Below are positions 1-6,019 of a stretch of 10,590 nucleotides of DNA, piece by piece (positions within the stretch are counted from its first letter, which is position 1; each line of letters begins with the position of its first letter). Source of the stretch: Planctomycetota bacterium. GTDB taxonomy: Bacteria > Planctomycetota > Phycisphaerae > Sedimentisphaerales > Anaerobacaceae. The translations under genes and the position numbers were made by a program. A model generated the notes under the pieces. The model was not told where the DNA came from. It did not search any database and was given only the letters and a program-made list of their open reading frames with translations. The stretch lies in assembly GCA_017885385.1 (NCBI GenBank), contig JAFNGF010000337.1, positions 1 through 10,590 of the forward strand, in the 5' to 3' direction.

Positions 1-119
1 GCAACCTCTACATCATCCACGTATAAGATTCTTGTGGAGCCGTCCCAGGTAAGGCCCACCCGGTGCCAATCGCCGTCAATAATCACGGCCTCGGAGAATA
101 ACGGGCCGCCAAGACGACC
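1..119 (-). pseudogene. LamG/concanavalin-like domain fragment (inverted piece)
   Basis: On the minus strand from 119 the frame reads GRLGGPLFSEAVIIDGDWHR and then VGLTWDGSTRILYVDDVEVA. This is the typical core of LamG-type jelly-roll domains (DGxWHHVAxTWDGxxxxLYVDG). It has no start or stop of its own and runs off the window edge. It matches the strand immediately upstream of the plus-strand fragment at 122-286, so both pieces are read as one gene broken by an inversion or by misassembly. LamG domains are common in large secreted planctomycete proteins. The product of the whole gene cannot be known from here. Confidence 0.65.
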
Positions 120-150
120 GAATCTTATACGTGGATGATGTAGAGGTTGC
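1..150. repeat. Perfect 31-nt inverted repeat pair flanking 88 bp
   Basis: Bases 1-31 are the exact reverse complement of bases 120-150. The 88 bases between them (32-119) encode, on the minus strand, the part of a LamG domain that should come just before the part encoded on the plus strand from 122. Inverting 32-119 between the arms would give one continuous reading frame (...DGSTR-ILYVDDVEVA-KDTQ...). The arms are coding sequence from the same gene, not transposon ends. The pair starts exactly at base 1, so a fold-back or graph artefact at a contig end is the simplest explanation. A real invertible segment is possible. Confidence 0.9.
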
Positions 151-286
151 CAAAGACACACAGTCTGGTTTGGCTGGCTCAACCGGCGGCTTGTACATTG
201 GCGCGGAGGGTAATCTTAGCCCGGGCAGTTTCTGGTCCGGCCTGCTTGACGATGTTCGCATCCACAGCCGGGCGGCAGCCCCGTGA
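122..286 (+). pseudogene. C-terminal end of a LamG-domain protein, no start
   Basis: The frame reads ILYVDDVEVAKDTQSGLAGS, then TGGLYIGAEGN, and ends WSGLLDDVRIHSRAAAP before TGA at 284-286. The LYVDD strand, the LYIGAEG strand and the closing DDVRIHSRA strand are hallmarks of the C-terminal half of LamG/LamGL domains, where the last strand is usually DDVRIYNRALS. No start codon or ribosome binding site precedes it, because the upstream half is inverted at 1-119. Past the usual RAL(S) position, the +1 frame continues PVISAAL, so the stop could reflect a frameshift at the tail. The native protein was probably large and secreted. Confidence 0.7.
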
Positions 287-297
287 TCTCGGCTGCC
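274..297 (+). terminator. Candidate hairpin terminator after the LamG fragment
   Basis: A 7-bp perfect stem (GGCAGCC at 274-280, GGCTGCC at 291-297) with a 10-nt loop overlaps the LamG stop codon. It is followed by the weakly T-rich CTCTTTCT. The run of T is poor, so this may be a weak terminator or only a hairpin. Confidence 0.3.
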
Positions 298-359
298 CTC
301 TTTCTGTGCAGGACCTTGCCGCCAGGTCTCCACGATTCTCGATCCCCCATCCTGGTCGG

Positions 360-387
360 GCATCAAGCATCCAGCATCGAGCATCGG
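360..387 (+). repeat. Tandem heptad array GCATCNN x4
   Basis: Four consecutive 7-nt units start GCATC: gcatcaa, gcatcca, gcatcga, gcatcgg. The last two positions vary and the first five are fixed. This resembles the short tandem heptanucleotide (STRR-type) repeats described in cyanobacteria, but with its own sequence. It has no visible coding role. Confidence 0.8.
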
Positions 388-445
388 GGAAACGCCCAGT
401 ATCTACGCCCGCCCAAATAAAGTGCCGAACCTTGCACAGTCAGGT

Positions 446-474
446 TTGACAATCTGCGGCGCCTACGGTAGTAT
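446..474 (+). promoter_or_regulatory. Sigma70-type promoter candidate for the DUF1015 operon
   Basis: A perfect -35 hexamer TTGACA (446-451) is followed by a 17-nt spacer and TAGTAT (469-474), which has 4 of 6 matches to TATAAT. Transcription would start near 481. That gives a leader of about 187 nt containing the heptad array and the hairpin repeat before the ATG at 668. Confidence 0.45.
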
Positions 475-542
475 TTGGCGTTCTAAATTTCTCGAGTCCC
501 ATTACACGTGAATCGGCCAGAAGCCAATGCCCGGTATCGAGC

Positions 543-577
543 AGCAAATACCGAATGCCAGATACGAAATACGGTAT
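543..577 (+). repeat. Second heptad array, units ending in AT
   Basis: Five 7-nt units in register (agcaaat, accgaat, gccagat, acgaaat, acggtat) share the pattern (A/G)C(C/G)NNAT. It is a degenerate tandem repeat with a different consensus from the array at 360-387 but the same 7-nt period. Confidence 0.6.
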
Positions 578-589
578 GCAAAAAAGGAC

Positions 590-661
590 CCACAGAGGAC
601 ACAGAGCTCACAGAGATAAAAAAATAGAATAATTACTCTGAGCTCTCTGTGCTCTCTGTGG
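590..661. repeat. Hairpin repeat with 9-nt-periodic arms (copy 1)
   Basis: Left arm 590-615 is built of CACAGAG units separated by two bases. Right arm 636-661 is the near reverse complement (21 of 26 positions pair) with CTCTGTG units in the same 9-nt period. The loop (616-635) is A/T only. The element ends 6 nt before the ATG at 668 and occupies the place where a ribosome binding site would lie. Related but diverged copies sit before trpS (9118-9236) and before the SANT-like gene (9668-9760). Confidence 0.85.
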
Positions 662-667
662 CAAAAT

Positions 668-1984
668 ATGGAAATTAAGCCGTTCAAAGCCTTCAGATTT
701 AACCCAGCCGTAGTGGGTGATGTGGGTAAGTGTATCGCTCCGCCTTTTGATGTCATTGGCCCTTCGCAGCAGCGGCGGCTTTATCAAAGGAGCCGGTACA
801 ATATCGTGCATATAACCAAAGGCAAAACAGAACCATCCGACAATGACAGCAACAACCAGTACACAAGGGCGGCCCAGTACTTTAAGCGCTGGATAAAAGA
901 AGGCGCCCTGAAGCAGGATTCGACCGAGGCTGTCTACGCGTACGTCCAGGACTTTCAGTTGGCAGGGGCCGCACTTCGACGGCTGAATTTCATAGCGCTG
1001 GCGAAGCTCGAAGATTTTGGCCCGCCGGGGTGCGTTAGGCCGCACGAACAGATCCTTAATGAGCCGTTGATCGACCGGCTCAAGCTGAAAAGGGCGACCG
1101 AAGCACGATTCGGCCTGGTTTTTATGCTTTACGAAGATCAGCAGAAAATCGCCGAGAAAATCATCGAAAAGCTCGCCACGCAGCAGCCGCTTATCGACTT
1201 TGTGAACGATGACAACGTGCGGCATCGTGTTTATGCCATAACCGCCAAACGGGACATAGACGCGATAGCAACGATGATGAGCGATAAAACCTGCATCATT
1301 GCGGACGGCCATCACCGTTATACTACCGGACTTCACTACTCTAAAGAGTGCAATAATCCGCAAGCTATGTATCAGATGCTTGCATTTGTCAATATGTGCC
1401 AGGACGGGCTGAAGGTTTTGGCTACCCATCGCCTTGTCGGCAATCTGGAGGATTTTGACATCGACCGGCTAATTGCCGAGCTGGAAGAGGACTTTGAAGT
1501 TACAGAGCTGCCATTTAGTTCGCCCACCGGCGAAGCTCGGGCAAGGCAAAAGATGTTTGAGATGATGAAGGCCGAGTACGGTAATAATGAAACCGCGTTT
1601 GGCATTTACGCAGGGGAAAGCTGCTTTTACCTGGCTATCCTCAAAAATACGCAGGCTATGGATTCGGCTGCGCCGGAAAAAAGCGCCGCCTGGAGGACGC
1701 TTGACGCTTCTATCCTTCACAAGCTTGTCCTGGAAAGACTTCTGGGCATCGACCAGGAGAAACTGGCAAAGGGCGAGAATCTTGAGTACATGAAAGATAC
1801 GCCTGAAGCAATAGATGACGCAATCAGTCAGGTTCACTCCCGGCAGAAACAGGTGGTTTTCTTTATGAACCCGATTAAAATGCAGCAGCTGAAAGTGGTT
1901 ACAGACGCCGGCGAAAGAATGCCGCCGAAATCAACTTACTTTTATCCGAAGATGTATACGGGCTTAACTATCCAGAAACTATAG
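668..1984 (+). CDS. DUF1015 family protein
   Basis: This 438-residue protein carries the full set of DUF1015 (PF06245/COG4198) signatures: an N-terminal PFKAFRFNP with IAPPFDVI (23-30), RPHEQILNEP (124-133), IADGHHRYTT (211-220), LATHRLV (251-257) and the C-terminal GERMPPKSTYFYPK (415-428). The length is a little above the family norm and the protein looks complete and cytoplasmic, with no signal peptide or membrane segment. Function is not established. As I recall, family members often sit beside serA and serC/AGXT-like aminotransferase genes, and here an aminotransferase follows 23 nt downstream, so a role in serine or phosphoserine metabolism is likely. The DGHHR motif recalls ParB-fold serine kinases (SerK/SbnI), which is only a hypothesis. 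The ATG at 668 has no Shine-Dalgarno, because a hairpin repeat ends 6 nt before it. The start is chosen because MEIKPF matches the usual N-terminus. Confidence 0.93.
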   Translation: MEIKPFKAFRFNPAVVGDVGKCIAPPFDVIGPSQQRRLYQRSRYNIVHITKGKTEPSDNDSNNQYTRAAQYFKRWIKEGALKQDSTEAVYAYVQDFQLAGAALRRLNFIALAKLEDFGPPGCVRPHEQILNEPLIDRLKLKRATEARFGLVFMLYEDQQKIAEKIIEKLATQQPLIDFVNDDNVRHRVYAITAKRDIDAIATMMSDKTCIIADGHHRYTTGLHYSKECNNPQAMYQMLAFVNMCQDGLKVLATHRLVGNLEDFDIDRLIAELEEDFEVTELPFSSPTGEARARQKMFEMMKAEYGNNETAFGIYAGESCFYLAILKNTQAMDSAAPEKSAAWRTLDASILHKLVLERLLGIDQEKLAKGENLEYMKDTPEAIDDAISQVHSRQKQVVFFMNPIKMQQLKVVTDAGERMPPKSTYFYPKMYTGLTIQKL

Positions 1985-2007
1985 TTTTTGTATCGGAGAT
2001 TGCAAGT

Positions 2008-3096
2008 ATGGCAGATTGGAGAAACCCGCCGAGATTATTTATCCCTGGGCCGGTGAAGGTCAACAGCGATGTTTTGCAGCAGCTGGCACGTCCCACGCTG
2101 GGACATCGCGGCAAAGAGTATGCTCAGCTGCATGCTGAAACCACCGACATGCTCAAGAAGATTCTTTTCACCAGGCAAAATGTTTTTCTATTTACATCTT
2201 CCGGCTCCGGCGGGTGGGAAGCATCGATTCGCAACTGCGTGGCTCCCGACGAGGTCGTTCTGTGCACCTGCTGCGGGGCGTTCAGCGAAAAGTGGGCTGA
2301 TGTCGCCAAAAGCTGCGGCAGAAATGTGGAGCTGCTGAAAGCCGAGTGGGGACAGCCGACTCTGCCGGAGATGATTGACGAGAAACTCGCCACCGGCAAA
2401 TTCGCCGCCATTACCCTGATTCATAACGAGACAAGCACGGGCTTGATGAATCCGGTCGACCAGATCAGCCGGATGATGAAAGAAAAGTATCCTGATGTGC
2501 TGGTCTTTGTAGATTCGGTCAGCGGCATGGTCGGATTGCCCCTAAAATTCGACGAGCTGGGCTGGGATATAGTAGTTGCCTCCGTGCAAAAGGCTTTTGC
2601 CATTCCACCAGGTCTGGCGGTCGTGGCGGTCAGCAATCGGGCTCTGGAAAAAAGCAAAAGTGTGCCCGGCCGAGGCTACTATTTCGACTTCCAGGAATTT
2701 GCAAAAAAGGCCGAGCAGAATCAGACCCCCACTACGCCCAGTATCCCTCACATTATGGCCCTTCACTATCAGTGCACCAAAATTCTCAAAGAGGGCATGG
2801 AAAATGTATGGAAACGTCACAGAGAAATGGGCGATTTTGTAAGAGGCTGGGCTAAAGAAAAATTCGAGCTATTTTGCGAGGAAAAATACGCCTCAAATAC
2901 CCTTACGACTATCAAGAATACCCGCGGCATTAACGTCGCCGAGGTGATAAAGGCCGTCCAGCAGAAGCACAACACACTCTTCGGCAACGGCTACGGCAAA
3001 CTAAAAGAGCTGACCTTCCGCATCGCACACATGGGCGATATTACTCTCGATGAGGTCGAAGAGCTTATTGGCTGGATCGACGAGGAAATCAAGTGA
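2008..3096 (+). CDS. Class V PLP-dependent aminotransferase (serine/alanine-glyoxylate type)
   Basis: The 362-residue protein is a full-length fold-type I, class V aminotransferase of the serine-pyruvate/alanine-glyoxylate/serine-glyoxylate group. N-terminal FIPGPVKV (11-18) and GHRGKEY (32-38) are typical. SSGSGGWEA (64-72) should hold the PLP phosphate. HNETSTG (139-145), the PLP-ring aspartate D169 in VDSVSG and the Schiff-base lysine K195 in SVQKAFAIPPG follow. R338 in LTFRIAHMG is the expected substrate carboxylate ligand. It would move an amino group between serine or alanine and glyoxylate or pyruvate; 3-phosphohydroxypyruvate as acceptor is possible, since such enzymes stand in for SerC in some anaerobes. 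GGAG (1995-1998) lies 9 nt before ATG. It is 23 nt after the DUF1015 gene and 22 nt before the FG-GAP gene, so probably co-transcribed. No serA is seen nearby. Confidence 0.95.
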   Translation: MADWRNPPRLFIPGPVKVNSDVLQQLARPTLGHRGKEYAQLHAETTDMLKKILFTRQNVFLFTSSGSGGWEASIRNCVAPDEVVLCTCCGAFSEKWADVAKSCGRNVELLKAEWGQPTLPEMIDEKLATGKFAAITLIHNETSTGLMNPVDQISRMMKEKYPDVLVFVDSVSGMVGLPLKFDELGWDIVVASVQKAFAIPPGLAVVAVSNRALEKSKSVPGRGYYFDFQEFAKKAEQNQTPTTPSIPHIMALHYQCTKILKEGMENVWKRHREMGDFVRGWAKEKFELFCEEKYASNTLTTIKNTRGINVAEVIKAVQQKHNTLFGNGYGKLKELTFRIAHMGDITLDEVEELIGWIDEEIK

Positions 3097-3118
3097 CCCC
3101 GCTGCGCAAGGGATTTTT

Positions 3119-4387
3119 ATGACCATTTGGCCAAGAATGGCGGTTTGTATCGCCTGGTTGTGTGTCACTGGCAGCATCCTGGTTGCGGCATCCGAGCGGG
3201 ATAACGCCGCTGTTGATGGGCCGTGGGCGCTCCACATAATTGATAGCTCTTCACGAGGGGCTGACGGGGTCAGGCTGGCTGACGTAAATGGCGACAGCCT
3301 TATGGATGTCACTACAGGCTGGGAACAAGGAGGCGTCACGAGGGTCTACATCCATCCTGGCTATGCCGGCGTAAGGCAGCGCTGGCCGGCAGTTACGGTC
3401 GGGCAAACACCGTCGGTCGAAGACGCCGTCTTTGTCGACCTTGACAGTGACGGTGCCGTCGATGTTATAAGCTCCTGCCAGGGCGGCACCAAGAGGCTAT
3501 TCGTACATTGGGCGCCGCCGGATAAGAGCGATTATTTGAATCCTGCCGGGTGGCGGACGGAGGTCTTTCCTGCGTGCGATGGGCTGACCAGATGGATGTT
3601 TGCTGCTCCTATGGAGGTCGATGGCAAGTACGGCATCGACATCGTGGCGGGCGGCAAAGACGCGGCAGCGCAGATCGGCTGGCTCGAAGCGCCGGCGAAA
3701 CCGAGATCTGTTTCCGATTATCGATGGCATCCGATTTGTCCCGCCGGGTGGATTATGTCCATTATTCTGTCTGATATGGATAGCGACGGCGATCTTGATG
3801 TTGCTATCAGCGACAGGTTCGGGCCAATGCGCGGCTGTCGCTGGCTCCAGAACCCTGGAACCGGCCCCGCTCAGTATCAGCCGTGGAAAAATCACTTCAT
3901 CGGCGCCACAGGTGTGGAAGCTATGTTTATGGAAATAGCTGATTTGGACGATGACAAGCTGGACGACATTGTCGTTGCGGTCAAGCCAAAGAGCATATTG
4001 TATATTCGCCGACTTGATGCGACTGGGCTGTCGTGGCAGCAGCATGAAATTGCCCTGCCCGATAGCGCTGGAACGACAAAAGCCGTTGCGGTAGGCGATA
4101 TTGATAAAGATGGGCGAAAGGACATAGTGTTTACGTGTGAGAATGCCCGCGGAAAACACGGCGTGGGCTGGCTGTCATACCAAAACGCTGTGACAGATTC
4201 CAAATGGATACATCATGATATTAGCGGCGACAAACTTGGAATTAAATACGACCGCATTGAGCTATTAGACTTGGATGGAGACGACGACCTTGATATGCTA
4301 ACCACCGAAGAAAGTCAGGCCTGTCCCGAGCGAAGTCGAGGGGATGGCGTCGGCCTGGGCGTTATCTGGTACGAAAATCCGCATTAA
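3119..4387 (+). CDS. Exported FG-GAP/VCBS repeat beta-propeller protein
   Basis: From ATG 3119, preceded by AAGGGA at 3108-3113, this gives 422 residues. An earlier in-frame ATG at 3050 lies inside the aminotransferase gene and is rejected. Residues 1-25 form a signal peptide (R6, hydrophobic MAVCIAWLCVTGSILVAA). Six calcium-binding FG-GAP loops follow: DVNGDSLMD (55-63), DLDSDGAVD (107-115), DMDSDGDLD (219-227), DLDDDKLDD (275-283), DIDKDGRKD (327-335) and DLDGDDDLD (384-392). A degenerate loop near 165-180 makes seven blades. The protein probably folds as a calcium-bound propeller outside the cytoplasm; its ligand is unknown. Near the end, SQACPERSRGDG (399-410) interrupts the last blade between LTTEE and GLGVIWYENP and comes from a dispersed DNA repeat inserted in frame. 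It sits 22 nt after the aminotransferase gene. Confidence 0.88.
   Translation: MTIWPRMAVCIAWLCVTGSILVAASERDNAAVDGPWALHIIDSSSRGADGVRLADVNGDSLMDVTTGWEQGGVTRVYIHPGYAGVRQRWPAVTVGQTPSVEDAVFVDLDSDGAVDVISSCQGGTKRLFVHWAPPDKSDYLNPAGWRTEVFPACDGLTRWMFAAPMEVDGKYGIDIVAGGKDAAAQIGWLEAPAKPRSVSDYRWHPICPAGWIMSIILSDMDSDGDLDVAISDRFGPMRGCRWLQNPGTGPAQYQPWKNHFIGATGVEAMFMEIADLDDDKLDDIVVAVKPKSILYIRRLDATGLSWQQHEIALPDSAGTTKAVAVGDIDKDGRKDIVFTCENARGKHGVGWLSYQNAVTDSKWIHHDISGDKLGIKYDRIELLDLDGDDDLDMLTTEESQACPERSRGDGVGLGVIWYENPH
4320..4344. repeat. CPERSRG-encoding dispersed repeat inserted in the FG-GAP gene
   Basis: The stretch cctgtcccgagcgaagtcga plus gggga matches a widely dispersed repeat type that I recognise from many environmental genomes by its translation (C/S)PERSR. 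It has a partial inner palindrome (CGA...TCG). It keeps the frame of the host gene. A probable relative, read as the two halves of the same palindromic family, is at 9402-9441. Confidence 0.7.
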
Positions 4388-4396
4388 CTTGATAAG

Positions 4397-4440
4397 AACC
4401 CCGCGTAAAACGCGGGGCTAAATATTTAGCCGCCGGTCTG
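4397..4440. repeat. GCTAAA-hairpin element, left flank of nfnAB
   Basis: A stem CCCCGCG (4399-4405) / CGCGGGG (4411-4417) with loop TAAAA is followed by the palindrome CTAAATATTTAG (4418-4429). It matches the element at 6923-6966 at 37 of 44 positions in the same orientation. Four of the seven differences lie in the stem as two compensated base pairs. The element lies between the convergent FG-GAP and nfnB genes, could act as a terminator for either, and supplies the nfnB stop codon. There is no clear U-tract. Confidence 0.8.
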
Positions 4441-6019
4441 TCGGCTGTTTTGCTGTCTCCTTCTTCCTCGCCAGGTACTCGTTTATCGCGGCGGCGGCAA
4501 TCCGGCCCTGGCCCATAGCTAAAATTACCGTGGCTGCACCCAGGACGATGTCACCACCGGCATAAACGCCCTCCATCGAGGTCTTGCAGTCTTCGTCAAC
4601 GATGATGTTTCCCCGCTTGTTGAACGCAAGAGCAGGCGTGGTCTGGCGGATCAATGGATTGGCAACATTGCCGATCGCTATTATCACAGCGTCCAGATCA
4701 ATGGTAAACTCTGAGCCTTCGATGGGAATGGGCCTTCGTCGTCCCGATGCATCGGGATCGCCCAGGCGATATTTTAGACATTCAATGCCGACAACGTGGC
4801 AATTTTCGTCGCCTATTATTCTTTTGGGGCTTTGTAATATGCGAAATTCAACGCCCTCTTCTTTTGCGTGCCGGACTTCTTCGATTCGGGCGGGCATTTC
4901 GTTTTCGGTTCTTCGGTAGACCAGATATACCTTTTCGGCGCCGAGTCTGACAGCCATTCGGGCCGAGTCCATAGCCACGTTGCCGCCGCCGATGACCGCG
5001 ACCTTCTTTGGGCGGGCAATGGGGGTGTCGGAGCTCTTGCCGAAGTCGTAGGCCCTCATAAGATTTGCGCGAGTGAGGTATTCGTTGGCGCTATACACGC
5101 CGATAAGGGATTCGCCCTCAATGCCCATAAAAGTCGGCAGGCCGGCTCCGACGCCGATGTAGACCGCATCGTAGCCATCTTCGTTCATTAGCTGCTCAAT
5201 AGTTCTTGTTCTACCGACAATGAAATTGCAGATGATTTTGACGCCCATTTTCGTAACGGTGTCTATTTCTTTTTGGACGATTGCCTTGGGCAGTCTAAAT
5301 TCAGGGATTCCGTAGACCATTACTCCGCCCGGTTTGTGAAAGGCCTCGAATATAGTAACATCGTGTCCGGCTCTTCTGGTATCGGCGGCGGCGACGATGC
5401 CGCCTGGACCTGAGCCGATCACGGCGACCCTCATTCCGGTCTGGGGGGCGACGGCTAAACTCGTCCCCGGTCCTTCATCCGTCGCGGTGCCGGCCCCTGC
5501 TTCCGCAGGGGCAAGCTTGTCCCCGCGAACGCGGGGAGCTAAACCGTGGTCGGCGACAAATCTTTCCAGCCGACCTATGGAGACGGCTTTGGTCGGGTCC
5601 TTAAATTTGACGCCCACAGTGCACGTCTGCTGACACTGAACCTCCTGGGGGCAGACCCGGCCACAAACGGCGGGCAAGAGCGAGTTTTCTTTTATGATAT
5701 CCAGGGCTTCTTCGTACCGGCCGTCTGCGATAGCCGCGACAAAGTCCTTTATTCTTATCTGTACCGGGCAGCCCTTGATACATGGAGCATTTTTACACTG
5801 GAGACAGCGCAGCGCCTCCAGCCGAGCCGCGGTTTCAGTGCAGCCCAACGCCACTTCGTTGACATTGTGTCTCCTGTCGTTGTGGTCCTGCTCCGGCATC
5901 GGTTGAGGCGGGATTTTGAACCTCTCAGCAGGCGTAAGTTTGCCGGCCTTTTTCTTTTCAAAAAGCTCTTCAAGAAGCTGGCGTCTTTGTTCTTCCGTCG
6001 TTATATTGTCACCTCTCAT
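4418..6019 (-). CDS. nfnB: NfnB-like NADPH-binding subunit (ferredoxin:NADP+ oxidoreductase / GltD family)
   Basis: From ATG 6019 this is 533 residues. An N-terminal iron-sulfur domain shows RCLQCKNAPCIKGCP (C72, C75, C80, C84) and CGRVCPQEVQC (C119, C123, C129, with C133 close by). In NfnB the Glu of the PQE segment (E126) replaces a fourth Cys at one [4Fe-4S] cluster. Two Rossmann motifs follow: VAVIGSGPGG for FAD (198-207) and VAVIGGGNVAMDSARMA for NADPH (340-356), then GVYAGGDIVLGAATVILAMG near the C-terminus. With NfnA it should couple NADH and reduced ferredoxin to NADP+ reduction in the cytoplasm; the SudA and GltD-like roles are close alternatives. Residues 162-189 are an in-frame 28-residue insertion just before the FAD motif, from a repeat. 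ATG 6019 forms an ATGA overlap with nfnA; ATG 6037 would add six residues. The last residues and stop are repeat-derived. Confidence 0.93.
   Translation of the reverse strand: MRGDNITTEEQRRQLLEELFEKKKAGKLTPAERFKIPPQPMPEQDHNDRRHNVNEVALGCTETAARLEALRCLQCKNAPCIKGCPVQIRIKDFVAAIADGRYEEALDIIKENSLLPAVCGRVCPQEVQCQQTCTVGVKFKDPTKAVSIGRLERFVADHGLAPRVRGDKLAPAEAGAGTATDEGPGTSLAVAPQTGMRVAVIGSGPGGIVAAADTRRAGHDVTIFEAFHKPGGVMVYGIPEFRLPKAIVQKEIDTVTKMGVKIICNFIVGRTRTIEQLMNEDGYDAVYIGVGAGLPTFMGIEGESLIGVYSANEYLTRANLMRAYDFGKSSDTPIARPKKVAVIGGGNVAMDSARMAVRLGAEKVYLVYRRTENEMPARIEEVRHAKEEGVEFRILQSPKRIIGDENCHVVGIECLKYRLGDPDASGRRRPIPIEGSEFTIDLDAVIIAIGNVANPLIRQTTPALAFNKRGNIIVDEDCKTSMEGVYAGGDIVLGAATVILAMGQGRIAAAAINEYLARKKETAKQPTDRRLNI
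5455..5538. repeat. 84-bp in-frame repeat insertion inside nfnB
   Basis: The sequence GCTAAAC occurs at 5454-5460 and again at 5538-5544, exactly 84 bp apart. Between the copies lie two hairpins, CCCCTGC/GCAGGGG (5494-5500, 5505-5511) and TCCCCGCG/CGCGGGGA (5520-5527, 5530-5537). A stretch at 5480-5493 is also near-identical to the stem region at 6044-6057. Removing one period leaves DHGLAVAPQTGMRVAVIGSG, a normal lead-in to the FAD motif. The insertion adds PRVRGDKLAPAEAGAG and TATDEGPGTSLA. Confidence 0.8.

Larger units (their letters stand above)
287..667. other. Non-coding region upstream of the DUF1015 gene
   Basis: No convincing coding sequence lies here. Short open frames on both strands have no recognisable protein and are broken by simple repeats. 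The stretch holds, in order, a GCATCNN heptad array (360-387), a promoter-like pair of hexamers (446-474), an AT-ending heptad array (543-577) and a hairpin repeat (590-661) that ends 6 nt before the DUF1015 start. Confidence 0.7.

Noticed and set aside
360..661. Possible CRISPR array in the leader region
   Set aside because: The repeat units are 7 or 9 nt without unique spacers of 30 nt or more, and there are no cas genes.
608..1429. A 273-residue open frame on the minus strand
   Set aside because: It lies antisense to the DUF1015 gene, whose family motifs cover the same bases; the minus-strand translation has no recognisable domain.
3497..4159. A 220-residue open frame on the minus strand
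   Set aside because: It is antisense to FG-GAP blades that carry clear calcium-loop motifs.
4742..4757. A perfect 16-nt palindrome TCCCGATGCATCGGGA in nfnB
   Set aside because: It encodes DPDASG, which is common in this position of NfnB/GltD proteins, so it is probably native coding sequence and not an insertion.
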